Shown: positions 9,175-18,007 of the stretch, in pieces
How positions within the stretch are numbered: the stretch's first letter is position 1
Layout: each line of letters opens with the position of its first letter
Assembly: GCA_900468625.1 (NCBI GenBank)
Contig: UBUL01000017.1
Coordinates: 1-64,000 of the forward strand
Origin: Hyphomicrobiales bacterium
GTDB taxonomy: Bacteria > Pseudomonadota > Alphaproteobacteria > Rhizobiales > Rhizobiaceae
Direction: 5' to 3'
Length of the DNA: 64,000 bases
Program-made: the position numbers and the translations under genes
The notes under the pieces: generated by a model
What the model was told of the DNA's origin: nothing
Database searches by the model: none
Seen by the model: only the letters and a program-made list of their open reading frames with translations

Positions 9175-9816
9175 CTAGCGTTGGAAGGTGAGGTGAATAG
9201 TGCCGCTCGATGCAGTTTCCGATTTGACCGTATAGCCGGCTTCCAGACCGCGCAGATCGTCCCACAGTCGTATGCCGCGCCCGAGCAGAATCGGTGTGAT
9301 CGCAACATGAAGACGATCGACAAGACCCGCCTTCAGAAAGTCGCGAACGACCGTAGGACCACCGCCGATCCTTATGTCTTTACCGCCCGCCGACTTGACA
9401 GCCTGCCGGAGCACATCGGCCGGAGCTGCGCTCAGGAAGTGGAAGGTGGTGCCACCCGCCATCTCGATGGAGGGTCTGGGGGTATGGGTAAGGACGAAGA
9501 CGGGGACCCGGAAGGGCGGCTCTTCGCCCCACCAGCCACGCCAGTTCGGATCGTCGGGGAAGTTGTGGAGCCCGAACATGCCGGCGCCCATGATCTCGGC
9601 ACCCACATTGTCGAAGTATTCTCTGGCGTAATCGTCGTCGACACCGGTGGTCCCGGCTCCGCTGGTATCCTTGAAGACGCGCTCACGAAACGTCCGCGTT
9701 GCAACATATGCGCCGACGAGGCGCGGCCAGTCCTCGCCGAACGGGACTTCGGGTGTCTGGTCTGTCGTCGTTGCGAAACCATCCAGCGAGATCATGAGAT
9801 CGACACGTATTGCCAT
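9175..9816 (-). CDS. Dihydrofolate reductase family protein (RibD C-terminal fold)
   Basis: A 213-residue protein of the RibD_C/dihydrofolate-reductase-like family. It has the N-terminal VDLMISLDGFATTTDQ, the nucleotide-binding IRIGGGPTVVRDFLKAG, and VAITPILLGRGIRLW. It probably reduces a small molecule with NAD(P)H, but its substrate is unknown and it is not housekeeping FolA. The start chosen (MAIRVDLM) follows AAGGAAAG. The frame could begin 28 codons earlier, but that stretch overlaps promoter and operator DNA. It diverges from an arsR-SRPBCC pair, an arrangement that suggests a common regulator. Confidence 0.85.
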   Translation of the reverse strand: MAIRVDLMISLDGFATTTDQTPEVPFGEDWPRLVGAYVATRTFRERVFKDTSGAGTTGVDDDYAREYFDNVGAEIMGAGMFGLHNFPDDPNWRGWWGEEPPFRVPVFVLTHTPRPSIEMAGGTTFHFLSAAPADVLRQAVKSAGGKDIRIGGGPTVVRDFLKAGLVDRLHVAITPILLGRGIRLWDDLRGLEAGYTVKSETASSGTIHLTFQR

Positions 9817-9873
9817 TGGAGCTTTCCTTGCGAGTGGTTGCACCATAGCTGCTCCAGCAGTCCGGAGCTCAAT

Positions 9874-9893
9874 ACTAAGGTAAGTGCCTTTAT
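9874..9893. promoter_or_regulatory. Operator-like repeat 1 (candidate ArsR site)
   Basis: The imperfect palindrome AAGGTAAGTGCCTT lies inside ACTAAGG(T/C)AAGT(G/A)CCTT, which recurs 33 bp away at 9907. It overlaps the -10 region of the likely minus-strand promoter of the reductase-like gene. The assignment to the adjacent ArsR protein is inference. Confidence 0.6.
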
Positions 9894-9916
9894 ATAACAC
9901 GTGGACACTAAGGCAA
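9889..9916 (-). promoter_or_regulatory. Candidate promoter of the reductase-like gene
   Basis: On the minus strand TTGCCT (9916-9911) and TATAAA (9894-9889) are 16 bp apart, a good sigma-70-type layout. The -35 falls inside operator repeat 2 and the -10 touches operator repeat 1, so a bound repressor would block it. Confidence 0.45.
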
Positions 9917-9925
9917 GTACCTTAT
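9907..9925. promoter_or_regulatory. Operator-like repeat 2 (candidate ArsR site)
   Basis: ACTAAGGCAAGTACCTTAT matches repeat 1 at all but two or three positions and is itself nearly palindromic (AAGGCA..TACCTT). The 33-bp offset is about three helical turns, so two dimers would sit on the same DNA face. Confidence 0.6.
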
Positions 9926-9964
9926 TGTTGTTGACTGAGGTGCGAACTCGTTTTACTGAATTGC

Positions 9965-10300
9965 ATGCCTTACCATTCGACGCCCCTCGATCTTGCCTTT
10001 CATGCTCTCAGCGATCCGACCCGGCGCGCGGTGGTATCGCGGCTGGCTGAGGGCGAGGTGCCTGTCAGCATCCTTGCCGAGCCTTTCGACATGGCACTGC
10101 CCTCCTTTGCCCAGCATCTCAAGGTACTGGAGGATTGCGGGCTGATCGCTAGCGAGAAGCGTGGGCGCAGCCGTTGGTGCCGGCTGGTGCAGGAGCGCTT
10201 CGACGAGGCTGCGGATTGGATGGAGGCGGAACGCAGGCGCTGGACCGAACGATTGGATCGCCTGGAAGTCTACTTGGACAAGAAGGAAGAGGATGGTTGA
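9965..10300 (+). CDS. ArsR/SmtB family transcriptional regulator
   Basis: A 111-residue winged-helix repressor. It has the N-terminal FHALSDPTRRAVVSRLAEGE, a recognition-helix region around ALPSFAQHLKVLEDCGLIASEKRGRSRWCRL, and a charged C-terminal helix. The metal-binding CxC of true ArsR proteins is absent; this subfamily is typically paired with an SRPBCC (AHSA1-like) gene. No Shine-Dalgarno sequence is visible. TTGACT (9931) and TACTGA (9954) would put transcription start almost on the ATG, so the mRNA may be leaderless. It overlaps the next gene. Confidence 0.9.
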   Translation: MPYHSTPLDLAFHALSDPTRRAVVSRLAEGEVPVSILAEPFDMALPSFAQHLKVLEDCGLIASEKRGRSRWCRLVQERFDEAADWMEAERRRWTERLDRLEVYLDKKEEDG

Positions 10301-10784
10301 GAACATGGCAAACCCGCTCGACACTTGGGCGCTCGATAGGGAAATCGTGCTGGTGAAGCTGCTGAATCATCCGCGCGACAAGGTTTTTGCCGCGTGGATG
10401 GACCCCAAGGCCCTCGCCGAATGGTACGGTCCGGCCGGATTTGAAATCGAGAACCACGAAGCCGACATCTGCGAGGGCGGGATCTGGCGGTTCGACATGG
10501 TGGGCGTGTTCGAGGGCCGGAAACAGCGCTTTCCCAACCTCATGCGCTTTCTGGAGATCGTCCCGAACGAGCGGATTGTGATGGACCATGGCACGCCGGA
10601 GCCCAATGACCCCGATCGTTTCCGCGTCACGGTGACCTTCGATGAGCAAGCCGACGGCAAAACGGTTCTTACGCTGCGCCAACTCCACCCCAGCCCCGAG
10701 CGGCGGCGGTTCGTCATCGGTTTCGGCGCAGTCGGATACGGGCTACAGACGCTGGATAGCCTCGCAGCATGGTTGGATGGCTGA
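10293..10784 (+). CDS. SRPBCC (AHSA1-like) domain protein
   Basis: A 163-residue START/Bet v1-like fold protein with the AHSA1 signature: an N-terminal LNHPRDKVFAAWMDPKALAEWYGP, a central GGIWRFDMVG, and a C-terminal helix ending DSLAAWLDG. Such proteins bind hydrophobic ligands in a cavity, and the ligand here is unknown. The ATG overlaps the arsR stop and has AAGGA 5 nt upstream; another ATG lies at 10305. The overlap implies translational coupling with the regulator. Confidence 0.87.
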   Translation: MVENMANPLDTWALDREIVLVKLLNHPRDKVFAAWMDPKALAEWYGPAGFEIENHEADICEGGIWRFDMVGVFEGRKQRFPNLMRFLEIVPNERIVMDHGTPEPNDPDRFRVTVTFDEQADGKTVLTLRQLHPSPERRRFVIGFGAVGYGLQTLDSLAAWLDG

Positions 10785-10877
10785 CATTCGACCCATTAGT
10801 GCGGCGCCAGCGACGTGCAGGGATCGGTAACCGGTTCTGCCGAAAGAAAAAGACTCTTTCAGAGCGGAGAGTTTTCT

Positions 10878-11144
10878 CTATGCAAACCTGGCCGCCGCTC
10901 TTGCTCGCGCCTTCGCGGCTACCTCCTCGCGGTCGCGGGGAGGTTGAGATGTTTCCAGCGAATTGAGCAATTCACGGGCACAGTTCGCAATCGACAGGAC
11001 CGCATTCTCGAATGCAACTTCGTTGCGTTTCGACGGCTTGTTGGCTCCGCTCACCTTGCGCACGAATTGAAGCGCGGCATCATGGATTTCATCATCCGTC
11101 GCTGGCGGATCGAAATTAAAGAGGGGTTTGATATTTCGGCACAT
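10878..11144 (-). CDS. DUF2277 domain-containing protein
   Basis: An 88-residue protein opening MCRNIKPLFNFDPPATDDE, the hallmark of DUF2277, with a central ALQFVRKVSGANKPS and a basic/alanine-rich end. The function of the family is not known. The start is the ATG preceded by GGAGG at correct spacing; the frame extends 31 codons further without similarity. It lies between the SRPBCC gene (convergent) and dnaB (same strand, about 46 bp beyond the dnaB stop). Confidence 0.85.
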   Translation of the reverse strand: MCRNIKPLFNFDPPATDDEIHDAALQFVRKVSGANKPSKRNEVAFENAVLSIANCARELLNSLETSQPPRDREEVAAKARARAAARFA

Positions 11145-11190
11145 GCCCTGCCTCCTTTTATCGTCTCGCCACCGCTGACAGGGGTGGCCG

Positions 11191-12687
11191 TCAATGTTCC
11201 TCATACTGCGTGAAAGACGGGTCGGCGAGATCGGCAAAGCGGGTGAATTCCGACTGGAAGGCGAGCTTCACCGTGCCTGTCGGTCCGTGGCGCTGTTTGG
11301 CGATGATGACGTCGGCCGTGCCCTTCACGCGGTCGAACAGAGCTTCCCATTCCGCATATTTCGGGTCATTCGGATCGCGCGGTTCCTGGTTCTTCACATA
11401 ATATTCCTCGCGGAACACGAAGAGCACCACGTCGGCGTCCTGTTCGATCGAGCCGGATTCGCGCAGGTCCGAAAGCTGGGGACGCTTGTCGTCGCGGCTT
11501 TCGACCGCGCGAGAGAGCTGCGAGAGGGCGACGATCGGAACGTTGAGCTCCTTGCCGAGCGCCTTCAGGCCCGTGGTGATTTCGGTGATTTCCTGAACGC
11601 GATTTTCGCCCGATTTCTTCGAGCCGGTCATCAGCTGCACGTAGTCGACGACCAGAACGTCGAGGCCGCGCTGGCGTTTCAGGCGACGGGCGCGGGCGGC
11701 GAGCTGGGCAATGGAGATGCCACCGGTCTGGTCGATATAGAGCGGCACCTTCTGCATCATCATCGAGCAGGCCACGAGCTTTTCGAAATCGGCGTCGTTG
11801 ATGTCGCCGCGGCGGATCTTCGAGGAGGAGACTTCCGTCTGCTCGGAGATGATACGGGTGGCGAGCTGTTCCGACGACATTTCCAGCGAGTAGAAGCCGA
11901 CGACGCCGCCGTTCTTCGCCTTGGTCGAACCGTCGGCCTGCACCTCGCCCTCGAAAGAGGCGGCAATATTATAGGCGATGTTGGTGGCAAGCGAGGTCTT
12001 GCCCATGCCGGGACGACCGGCAAGGATAATCAAGTCGGAACGCTGCAGGCCGCCCATCTTGCTGTCGAGCGAATGAATACCCGTGGAAATGCCGGAAAGG
12101 CCGCCGTCGCGTTCCTTTGCAACCGCCGCCATGTCGATCGCAAGCGCCACGGCGTCGTTGAAGGACTGGAAGCCGCCGTCGTAGCGGCCGTTTTCCGCAA
12201 GCTCGAACAGCCGGCGTTCCGTGTCCTCGATCTGCGTCTGCGGCGGCATGTCGAGCGGCGCGTCATAGGCTATGTTGACCATGTCCTCGCCGATCGTGAT
12301 CAGCGCACGGCGGAGCGCCAGGTCATAGATGGCGCGGCCGTAGTCTTCCGCATTGATGATCGACACGGCTTCGACGGCGAGGCGCGCGAGATACTGCGCG
12401 ACCGTCATGTCGCCGACCTTCTCGTCCGCCGGCACGAAGCTCTTGATGGTCACCGGGTTGGCGGTCTTGCCCATGCGGATGATGTCGCCGGCGACCTCGA
12501 AGATCTTGCGGTGCAGCGGTTCGTAAAGATGGATCGGCTTCAGGAAGTCGGAGACACGGTAATAGGCATCGTTGTTGACGAGGATGGCGCCGAGCAGAGC
12601 CTGCTCGGCCTCGATGTTGTTGGGCGCTTCGCGATAGTGCTGGTCGGCGGGAGCAATGGCGGCGAGCTTGCGCGCAGCTTCGTTCAT
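11191..12687 (-). CDS. dnaB: Replicative DNA helicase
   Basis: Hexameric 5'-3' helicase of the replication fork. The 498-residue protein has the DnaB N-terminal domain (EAEQALLGAILVNNDAYY at about 27-43) and a RecA-like C-terminal domain with Walker A GRPGMGKT at 224-231, followed by LVVDYVQLM and the SQLSR motif. The chosen start is MNEAARKL; a second in-frame ATG lies 5 codons upstream. The inserted segment of about 30 residues between Walker A and the FYSLEMS motif (EVQADGSTKAKNGG region) is seen in alphaproteobacterial DnaB. Confidence 0.97.
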   Translation of the reverse strand: MNEAARKLAAIAPADQHYREAPNNIEAEQALLGAILVNNDAYYRVSDFLKPIHLYEPLHRKIFEVAGDIIRMGKTANPVTIKSFVPADEKVGDMTVAQYLARLAVEAVSIINAEDYGRAIYDLALRRALITIGEDMVNIAYDAPLDMPPQTQIEDTERRLFELAENGRYDGGFQSFNDAVALAIDMAAVAKERDGGLSGISTGIHSLDSKMGGLQRSDLIILAGRPGMGKTSLATNIAYNIAASFEGEVQADGSTKAKNGGVVGFYSLEMSSEQLATRIISEQTEVSSSKIRRGDINDADFEKLVACSMMMQKVPLYIDQTGGISIAQLAARARRLKRQRGLDVLVVDYVQLMTGSKKSGENRVQEITEITTGLKALGKELNVPIVALSQLSRAVESRDDKRPQLSDLRESGSIEQDADVVLFVFREEYYVKNQEPRDPNDPKYAEWEALFDRVKGTADVIIAKQRHGPTGTVKLAFQSEFTRFADLADPSFTQYEEH

Positions 12688-13035
12688 TTTCCATCTCTTC
12701 ATGCTTTAGGGTATCGACTGGTTTGCGATGATCCGGTGTCACGGTCAACCGTGCAAATGGGCGGCCATACCGAGCGGAATGGGATAGGCCCGGCCTATCA
12801 ACGTTGTTCCACTCGTCCACAGGGACAAGTTTCCGCCACGTAAAAAATCCCTTGTGGCCACTTTGCAACGCAAAGACCGACACACGAATCACTTATGCAA
12901 ATTAGTGTGGGGTCATTTTAGCCGGGTCTCTCGCTGCACGCATCAACTGTTGTGGCTATCGTGCTTGAAAAGCTGCGAAAATCCGGGTATTCCCCTTAAA
13001 TTAGGGTAGGATGCTTATAGTATAAAGTTACAATA
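12688..13035. other. Divergent promoter region, dnaB / marR
   Basis: 348 bp with no convincing gene. On the plus strand TTGAAA (12965-12970) and TATTCC (12988-12993), 17 bp apart, could drive marR. A small palindrome TTATA-G-TATAA (13015-13025) lies 10 bp before the marR ATG, where a MarR dimer might bind. dnaB presumably starts from the left part. Confidence 0.45.
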
Positions 13036-13479
13036 ATGCCAGGTGCGCCATCAAGACAAGAACTCTTCGACGATCTTTCCGCGTTCAGTCGCAAATTGAG
13101 GGCGGCTTTTGACGCCCTTGTCCGTGAACACGGCATGACTCTTTCCCGGGCTAGAGTTTTTCGCAAACTCTCCCGCCGGGACGGGATCAACCAGAGAGAA
13201 CTCGCCGACGAGCTGGAACTGGAAACGCCGACACTCGTGCGTATCCTCGATGCCATGGAAGCGCAGAACTTCATCGAGCGCCGGGCTGCCCTGTCGGATC
13301 GCCGCGCCAAGCAGATCTTCATGACGGAATCCGGAAAAGTCGTGGCTGCCGAGGTCGAGGCTCTTGCCACCAGTGTGCGCGCGGATATCTTGGAGGGGAT
13401 TTCGGACGAAGATATCGGCATGGCGCTCAAGGTCATCCGCGCCATGACCGCCAATCTTCAGAATATCGGCAAATCATGA
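13036..13479 (+). CDS. MarR family transcriptional regulator
   Basis: A 147-residue winged-helix regulator with helix-turn-helix RRDGINQRELADELELETPTLVRILDAME and the wing FIERRAALSDRRAKQIFMT (the conserved D-R-R motif). It precedes an EmrB-like exporter and an EmrA-like adaptor by a few bases. It is therefore the likely local repressor of a drug or phenolic-compound efflux operon, and the inducer is unknown. No good Shine-Dalgarno sequence is seen before the ATG. Confidence 0.9.
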   Translation: MPGAPSRQELFDDLSAFSRKLRAAFDALVREHGMTLSRARVFRKLSRRDGINQRELADELELETPTLVRILDAMEAQNFIERRAALSDRRAKQIFMTESGKVVAAEVEALATSVRADILEGISDEDIGMALKVIRAMTANLQNIGKS

Positions 13480-13487
13480 GGTAGTGC

Positions 13488-15134
13488 ATGAGCGGAGATC
13501 CGGGCACGGTCGCCAACGCGGAAGCCAAGGCCGTCCCTGCCGCTCCGCCGCCTGTGCCGGGCTGGAAAGTACCGCTTTATATTGCGGCATCCGTCATGTT
13601 CTTTCTGACCCAGGGCCTGGGTCTCAATCTCGCCTTCGCCAATCTCACGCAGATCCAGGGAACCATCGCGGCCACCACCACCGAGTCAGCTTGGCTCTCC
13701 GCCGCCTATATGGCGCCCAATGTCAGCCTCGCCATCGCGCTGGTGAAGATCCGTCTGCAATATGGCGTGCGCAATTTCGCCGAGGTCAGCATTCTCGGCT
13801 TCGTGCTCGCCTCGCTGCTCAATCTTTTCGTCTCGGATCTGCATTCCGCGATCGTCGTCCGTTTCTTGAGCGGGATCGCCGGCGCACCGCTCTCGACGCT
13901 GGGTTTCCTTTATATGCTGGAGGCCTTCGAGCCGGCGAAGAAGATGACCGTCGGCGTCAGCCTGGCGATGACGAATACGCTGCTTGCCGCCCCCATCACC
14001 CGCCTCGTGTCTCCCTCGCTGCTGGATTATGGCGAGTGGCGCGGCCTTTACACGCTGGAAATGGCATTGGCGCTGCTGGTCATGCCGATCATCTATCTCC
14101 TGCCGCTGACGCCGCCGCCGCGCGTCAAGGTCATCGTCCTGGGTGATATCTTAAGCTATCTGCTCGTGGCGATCGGCTTCGGCTGTCTGGCGGTCGTCCT
14201 GTCGGTCGGCCGTCTCTATTGGTGGCTGGAGGTGCCCTGGCTCGGTGTTGTGCTGGCGCTCGCCGTTGCGTCGCTCACCGTTGCCATCGTTGTCGAACTG
14301 AGGCGTTCCACGCCTTTGATCGACGTTCGCTGGCTGCTTCGGCCGGAGATTCTGCATCTGACCGCGATCCTTCTGATCTTCCGCATCATTGCCGCCGAGC
14401 AGACCTCGGTCATCATGACCTTCTACCAGAATGCGGTCGGCCTGCTCTATGATCAGCTCTCCTTGCTCTATTGGATCATCCTGGCCTTCTCCATCATCGG
14501 AGGCCTCATCTGCACGGTGTTCATGAGTTATGGCTTCAGCTGGCAGATCCAGTTCGTCGCGCTTATCCTGATGGGGGTGGGCTCGCTGATGGATTCGCAG
14601 GTGACGAACCTGACGCGCCCCGAGCAGATGTATCTCAGCCAGGCATTGGTGGCGGCCGGCGCGGCTCTCTTCCTGCCGCCATCCATGTCGGTAGGCTTCA
14701 AGGAGGCCATATCCAAAGGGCCTCCCTATCTGGTGACCTTCTTCGTCGTCTTCACCTTCACGCAGAGTATCGGCGGCCTCATCGGCTCGGCCTTCTACGG
14801 CACGCTGATCACCATTCGCGAGAAATTCCATTCGGCCGTGCTGACCGAGCGCGTCCTCCTGACCGATCCGCACGTGGCCGAACGTGTCGGCCAGCTTTCA
14901 TCCTCCTATGGCAAGGTGATCGGAGACAGCGCACTCCTGAAGGGGGAGGGACTGGCGCTGCTCGGCGCGCAGGCCAGCCGCGAGGCCAATATGCTCGCCT
15001 ATGGAGACGCCTTCTTGGTGGCTGCCGTGATCGCCTTCCTTTCGCTTGCCGGCCTATCAATCCATATCTTCTTCCGCTTCGTCAGAGCTCGTCTGGCTGA
15101 CGATGGGGTTGAGGTCGCGACATCCAACCCATGA
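13488..15134 (+). CDS. MFS efflux transporter, DHA2/EmrB-like
   Basis: A 548-residue major-facilitator protein with roughly 14 predicted membrane helices and a proline-rich cytoplasmic start. It belongs with the DHA2 (14-TMS) drug:H+ antiporters that work with a membrane fusion protein. It starts 8 nt after the marR stop behind GAGGTAG, and an HlyD-type gene follows 17 nt later, so the three form one operon. The substrate cannot be read from the sequence. Confidence 0.9.
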   Translation: MSGDPGTVANAEAKAVPAAPPPVPGWKVPLYIAASVMFFLTQGLGLNLAFANLTQIQGTIAATTTESAWLSAAYMAPNVSLAIALVKIRLQYGVRNFAEVSILGFVLASLLNLFVSDLHSAIVVRFLSGIAGAPLSTLGFLYMLEAFEPAKKMTVGVSLAMTNTLLAAPITRLVSPSLLDYGEWRGLYTLEMALALLVMPIIYLLPLTPPPRVKVIVLGDILSYLLVAIGFGCLAVVLSVGRLYWWLEVPWLGVVLALAVASLTVAIVVELRRSTPLIDVRWLLRPEILHLTAILLIFRIIAAEQTSVIMTFYQNAVGLLYDQLSLLYWIILAFSIIGGLICTVFMSYGFSWQIQFVALILMGVGSLMDSQVTNLTRPEQMYLSQALVAAGAALFLPPSMSVGFKEAISKGPPYLVTFFVVFTFTQSIGGLIGSAFYGTLITIREKFHSAVLTERVLLTDPHVAERVGQLSSSYGKVIGDSALLKGEGLALLGAQASREANMLAYGDAFLVAAVIAFLSLAGLSIHIFFRFVRARLADDGVEVATSNP

Positions 15135-15151
15135 GGATATGAAATAGCTCC

Positions 15152-16219
15152 ATGTCGAGGCTCGTTCGCTCCCCAATCGAAGTCATCGCCGTTCTCGCCG
15201 GCATCGGCGGCGTCATGCTGGTGCTTTACGCTTGGCACCTGCCACCGTTCAAAACCTCGGTCGAGACCACCGACGACGCTTATGTCAAAGGCTATGTCAC
15301 CACGATCAGCCCGCAAGTCAGCGGCTATATTACCGACGTGCCGATCAAGGACTACAAGCTCGTCAAGGAGGGTGACGTGCTCGCCCAGATCGACGACCGT
15401 ATCTACAAGCAGAAGGTGGCGCAGGCTCGGGCCACACTTGCCGGGCAGAAGGCGGCGCTCGCCAATTCGCAGCAGCAGGAGCAGGCCGCCAAGGCGGGAA
15501 TCGTTTCCAGCCAGGCGCAGATCGACAGCGCCAACGCTGCCTTGAAGCGCGCCCAGCTTGCCGCCGATCGCGTGACGACGCTGGTATCGAGAGGCGTCTC
15601 GACGACAAGCGATGCCGAACAGGCGCAGGCGACGCTGCAGCAGGCGCAGGCATCGCTCAATCAGGCAAAGGCTGCCTCGGACGTCTCTCAACAGAACCTG
15701 ACGACGATCATCGTCAACCGCGCCTCGCTCGAAGCTGGCGTCAGCGGGGCGGAGGCTGCCGTCCAGCTTGCCGATATCGATCTCGACAATACGACGATCA
15801 GAGCGCCGCGCGATGGCCGGGTCGGCGAAGTCGGCGTGCGCCTCGGCCAATATGTGACGCCGGGCACGCAGCTCATGGGCCTTGTGCCGAAAGACGTCTG
15901 GGTCATTGCCAATTTCAAGGAGACGCAGCTCGACGGCATGAAGCTCGACCAGCCCGTGACGATCGCAGTCGATGCGCTCGGGCATCGCGAGATCAAGGGC
16001 CGCATCCAGCGCTTCTCGCCGGCCGCCGGTTCCGAATTCGCCGTCATCAGGCCCGACAACGCCACCGGCAATTTCACCAAAGTCGCGCAGCGCCTCGGTG
16101 TCAGGGTCAAGATCGAAGACGGACAGCCCCTGGCAGATGAACTGGCGCCCGGAATGTCCGTCGTCGTTTCGATCGACAAGGATTCGGCACCGCTGCCCGA
16201 GGCTAAGACGAGCGATTGA
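15152..16219 (+). CDS. HlyD/EmrA family membrane fusion protein
   Basis: A 355-residue periplasmic adaptor anchored by one N-terminal helix (about residues 9-27). The first lipoyl half is VETTDDAYVKGYVTTISPQVSGYI. An Ala/Gln-rich coiled-coil hairpin follows (about 85-190), then the second lipoyl half (DLDNTTIRAPRDGRVGEV) and a beta-barrel domain. It bridges the EmrB-like pump to an outer-membrane channel that is not encoded here. It is the last gene of the marR operon; a strong bidirectional terminator follows. Confidence 0.92.
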   Translation: MSRLVRSPIEVIAVLAGIGGVMLVLYAWHLPPFKTSVETTDDAYVKGYVTTISPQVSGYITDVPIKDYKLVKEGDVLAQIDDRIYKQKVAQARATLAGQKAALANSQQQEQAAKAGIVSSQAQIDSANAALKRAQLAADRVTTLVSRGVSTTSDAEQAQATLQQAQASLNQAKAASDVSQQNLTTIIVNRASLEAGVSGAEAAVQLADIDLDNTTIRAPRDGRVGEVGVRLGQYVTPGTQLMGLVPKDVWVIANFKETQLDGMKLDQPVTIAVDALGHREIKGRIQRFSPAAGSEFAVIRPDNATGNFTKVAQRLGVRVKIEDGQPLADELAPGMSVVVSIDKDSAPLPEAKTSD

Positions 16220-16255
16220 GCGAAGGGCGTGCTTTATCTTCTGCAGACCAACAAA

Positions 16256-16283
16256 AAAGCCTGGGTCGCAAAACCCAGGCTTT
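16256..16283. terminator. Bidirectional rho-independent terminator
   Basis: An 11-bp perfect stem (AAAGCCTGGGT at 16256-16266 and ACCCAGGCTTT at 16273-16283) with a 6-nt loop. A-rich sequence on the left gives TTTTTT on the minus strand. It serves rplI from the right and the efflux operon from the left. Confidence 0.9.
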
Positions 16284-16314
16284 CTCATTCGCAAATGCTG
16301 CGAAGACGCAAAGA

Positions 16315-16893
16315 TCAAGCTTCGTCTTCGTTGTCGCGTTCGGCTTCCGGATCGAAGAAGTCTTCCGGACGCAGAGCGTCTTCGTCAACGCCGTAGATGG
16401 CGTCGGCGGAGGTCAGGGTTTCGCCCTTGGCCTGACGCTCTGCTTCTTCGGCGGAGCGGGCAACGTTAAGCTCGACCGTGATTTCGACTTCGGCGTGAAG
16501 TCCGATCGTGACGTTGTGCAGGCCGATGGCCTTGATCGGCGTGTTCATGTGAACCTGGCTGCGGCCGACGTTGAAACCTTCGGCGGCGAGGATTTCGACG
16601 ACGTCACGGGCAGCGACCGAGCCGTAGAGCTGGCCGGTTTCGCCAGCCGAGCGAACGACGATGAAGGACTTGCCGGCGAGAACGTCGGCAACCTTCTGGG
16701 CTTCGCTCTTGCGCTCGAGGTTACGGGCTTCGAGCGTTGCGCGCTCGGCTTCGAAACGGGCCTTGTTGGCGGCGTTGGCGCGCAGCGCCTTGCCGAGCGG
16801 CAGCAGGTAGTTACGGGCAAAGCCGTCGCGAACTTTGACGGTTTCGCCCATCTGGCCGAGCTTGGAGATGCGTTCGAGAAGAATGACTTCCAT
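16315..16893 (-). CDS. rplI: 50S ribosomal protein L9
   Basis: 192-residue L9 with the N-terminal [17 protein letters not shown] and the typical [17 protein letters not shown] rRNA-binding segment. It is about 40 residues longer than E. coli L9 because of an acidic C-terminal tail ([20 protein letters not shown]), a feature of rhizobial L9. The start is fixed by AGGAACAGGAAA before the ATG. It is the last gene of rpsF-rpsR-DUF2232-rplI. Confidence 0.97.
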   Translation of the reverse strand: MEVILLERISKLGQMGETVKVRDGFARNYLLPLGKALRANAANKARFEAERATLEARNLERKSEAQKVADVLAGKSFIVVRSAGETGQLYGSVAARDVVEILAAEGFNVGRSQVHMNTPIKAIGLHNVTIGLHAEVEITVELNVARSAEEAERQAKGETLTSADAIYGVDEDALRPEDFFDPEAERDNEDEA

Positions 16894-16912
16894 TTTCCTG
16901 TTCCTTTCGATG

Positions 16913-17890
16913 TCAGATTTTCGTGTCTTGTTTGGGTGTGTCGGCACTCTTGTGCGGGGTGAGCGATATCGCCTTGCGGGTATCGTAAAGACCGAGAACA
17001 AGAATGATGAAGAGCGGCAGCGTCACAAAGAAGCATACCAGGTAGCAGATGATGAGGACCGGCAGGCGCCAGTCCTTGCCGCGCGTCCGGTAGTGCAGCG
17101 ATGCAAAGCCGGAAACGACGAAGCCCGCGCCGAAGGCACCGAGCACGGCGGCGGCGATGAGGGCCAGAACGCCGCCGAAGAAGATAGCGACGATCGCCGC
17201 GAGAAAGACGAAGATCGCATTGCGGTTCATGCGCAGCGAAGAGGGAATGTCCTCGCGCGGACGCAGATTGCGGCTCGAAGCCGCGACGATGCGGCTCGCC
17301 ACATAATAGGCGGCCAGCAGCATCATGACCCAGATCATGCCCCAGGCGACGGGGATCGCGTAAAGCATCAGAGCCTTGGTCTTCTGGATCGCAATGGGAT
17401 CGAGCGGCATCGCTGGCTGCTGCTCGTTCGCCACCTTGGCGTAGAGGTCTACGACCTGGCTGACGAGATCGACGCTGTAGCCCATGACCGCACCGGCGAC
17501 GATGATGACCATGGCGGCAAGGCCGCACAGATGCAGTATGATGTCGGAAAGCGGATACCAGGCCATGAGGTTATCCGGCCCACCGAGTTCGGAGGCAGGA
17601 CGTGCCAGATTGGCGAGATGGCTGAGCCATGCCGGGATGAGCGCCAGCAGAATGACGAACAGCCCGAAATAGGCCGATTGTGCGATCGTGCCGACGATGC
17701 CGGCAGCCAAGACCGCAACGATGACGGCCATGTTGCCCCAGCCGAGGCCGACAATCAGGATAGGGAGAGCGGAAAGTGCGCCGAACAGGATGAAGAGCAG
17801 CGGCTGTACCGTCGCGCCATACACGAGTAGGGCGGCGGTCAGACCGGCAAGCGCGCCGATGCCAAGCTCTTTTGCGTTCAACTTCTTCAC
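16913..17890 (-). CDS. DUF2232 integral membrane protein
   Basis: A 325-residue polytopic membrane protein with about eight hydrophobic segments, matching the DUF2232 family found between rpsR and rplI in rhizobia. Its function is unknown. The start is GTG at 17890, 8 nt after AGGA; no ATG is placed better. It begins about 165 bp after rpsR, with a hairpin in the gap, and its stop is 19 bp before rplI. Its expression is therefore tied to the ribosomal operon but may be reduced by the hairpin. Confidence 0.85.
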   Translation of the reverse strand: MKKLNAKELGIGALAGLTAALLVYGATVQPLLFILFGALSALPILIVGLGWGNMAVIVAVLAAGIVGTIAQSAYFGLFVILLALIPAWLSHLANLARPASELGGPDNLMAWYPLSDIILHLCGLAAMVIIVAGAVMGYSVDLVSQVVDLYAKVANEQQPAMPLDPIAIQKTKALMLYAIPVAWGMIWVMMLLAAYYVASRIVAASSRNLRPREDIPSSLRMNRNAIFVFLAAIVAIFFGGVLALIAAAVLGAFGAGFVVSGFASLHYRTRGKDWRLPVLIICYLVCFFVTLPLFIILVLGLYDTRKAISLTPHKSADTPKQDTKI

Positions 17891-18007
17891 GTCGCTGTCC
17901 TGCTTCGTATCGAGCAGTTAGAGGATGCCTTCGCCACTCGGGCCTGAAAGCTTATCCCCAACATGGGGTTTCAAGGTACCGATCCGCGCCCATCGCGAAA
18001 GGGAGAA

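Noticed and set aside
11194..12843. 549-codon plus-strand frame opposite dnaB
   Set aside because: A shadow of DnaB; composition is Arg/Asp/Gly-rich as expected from antisense reading.
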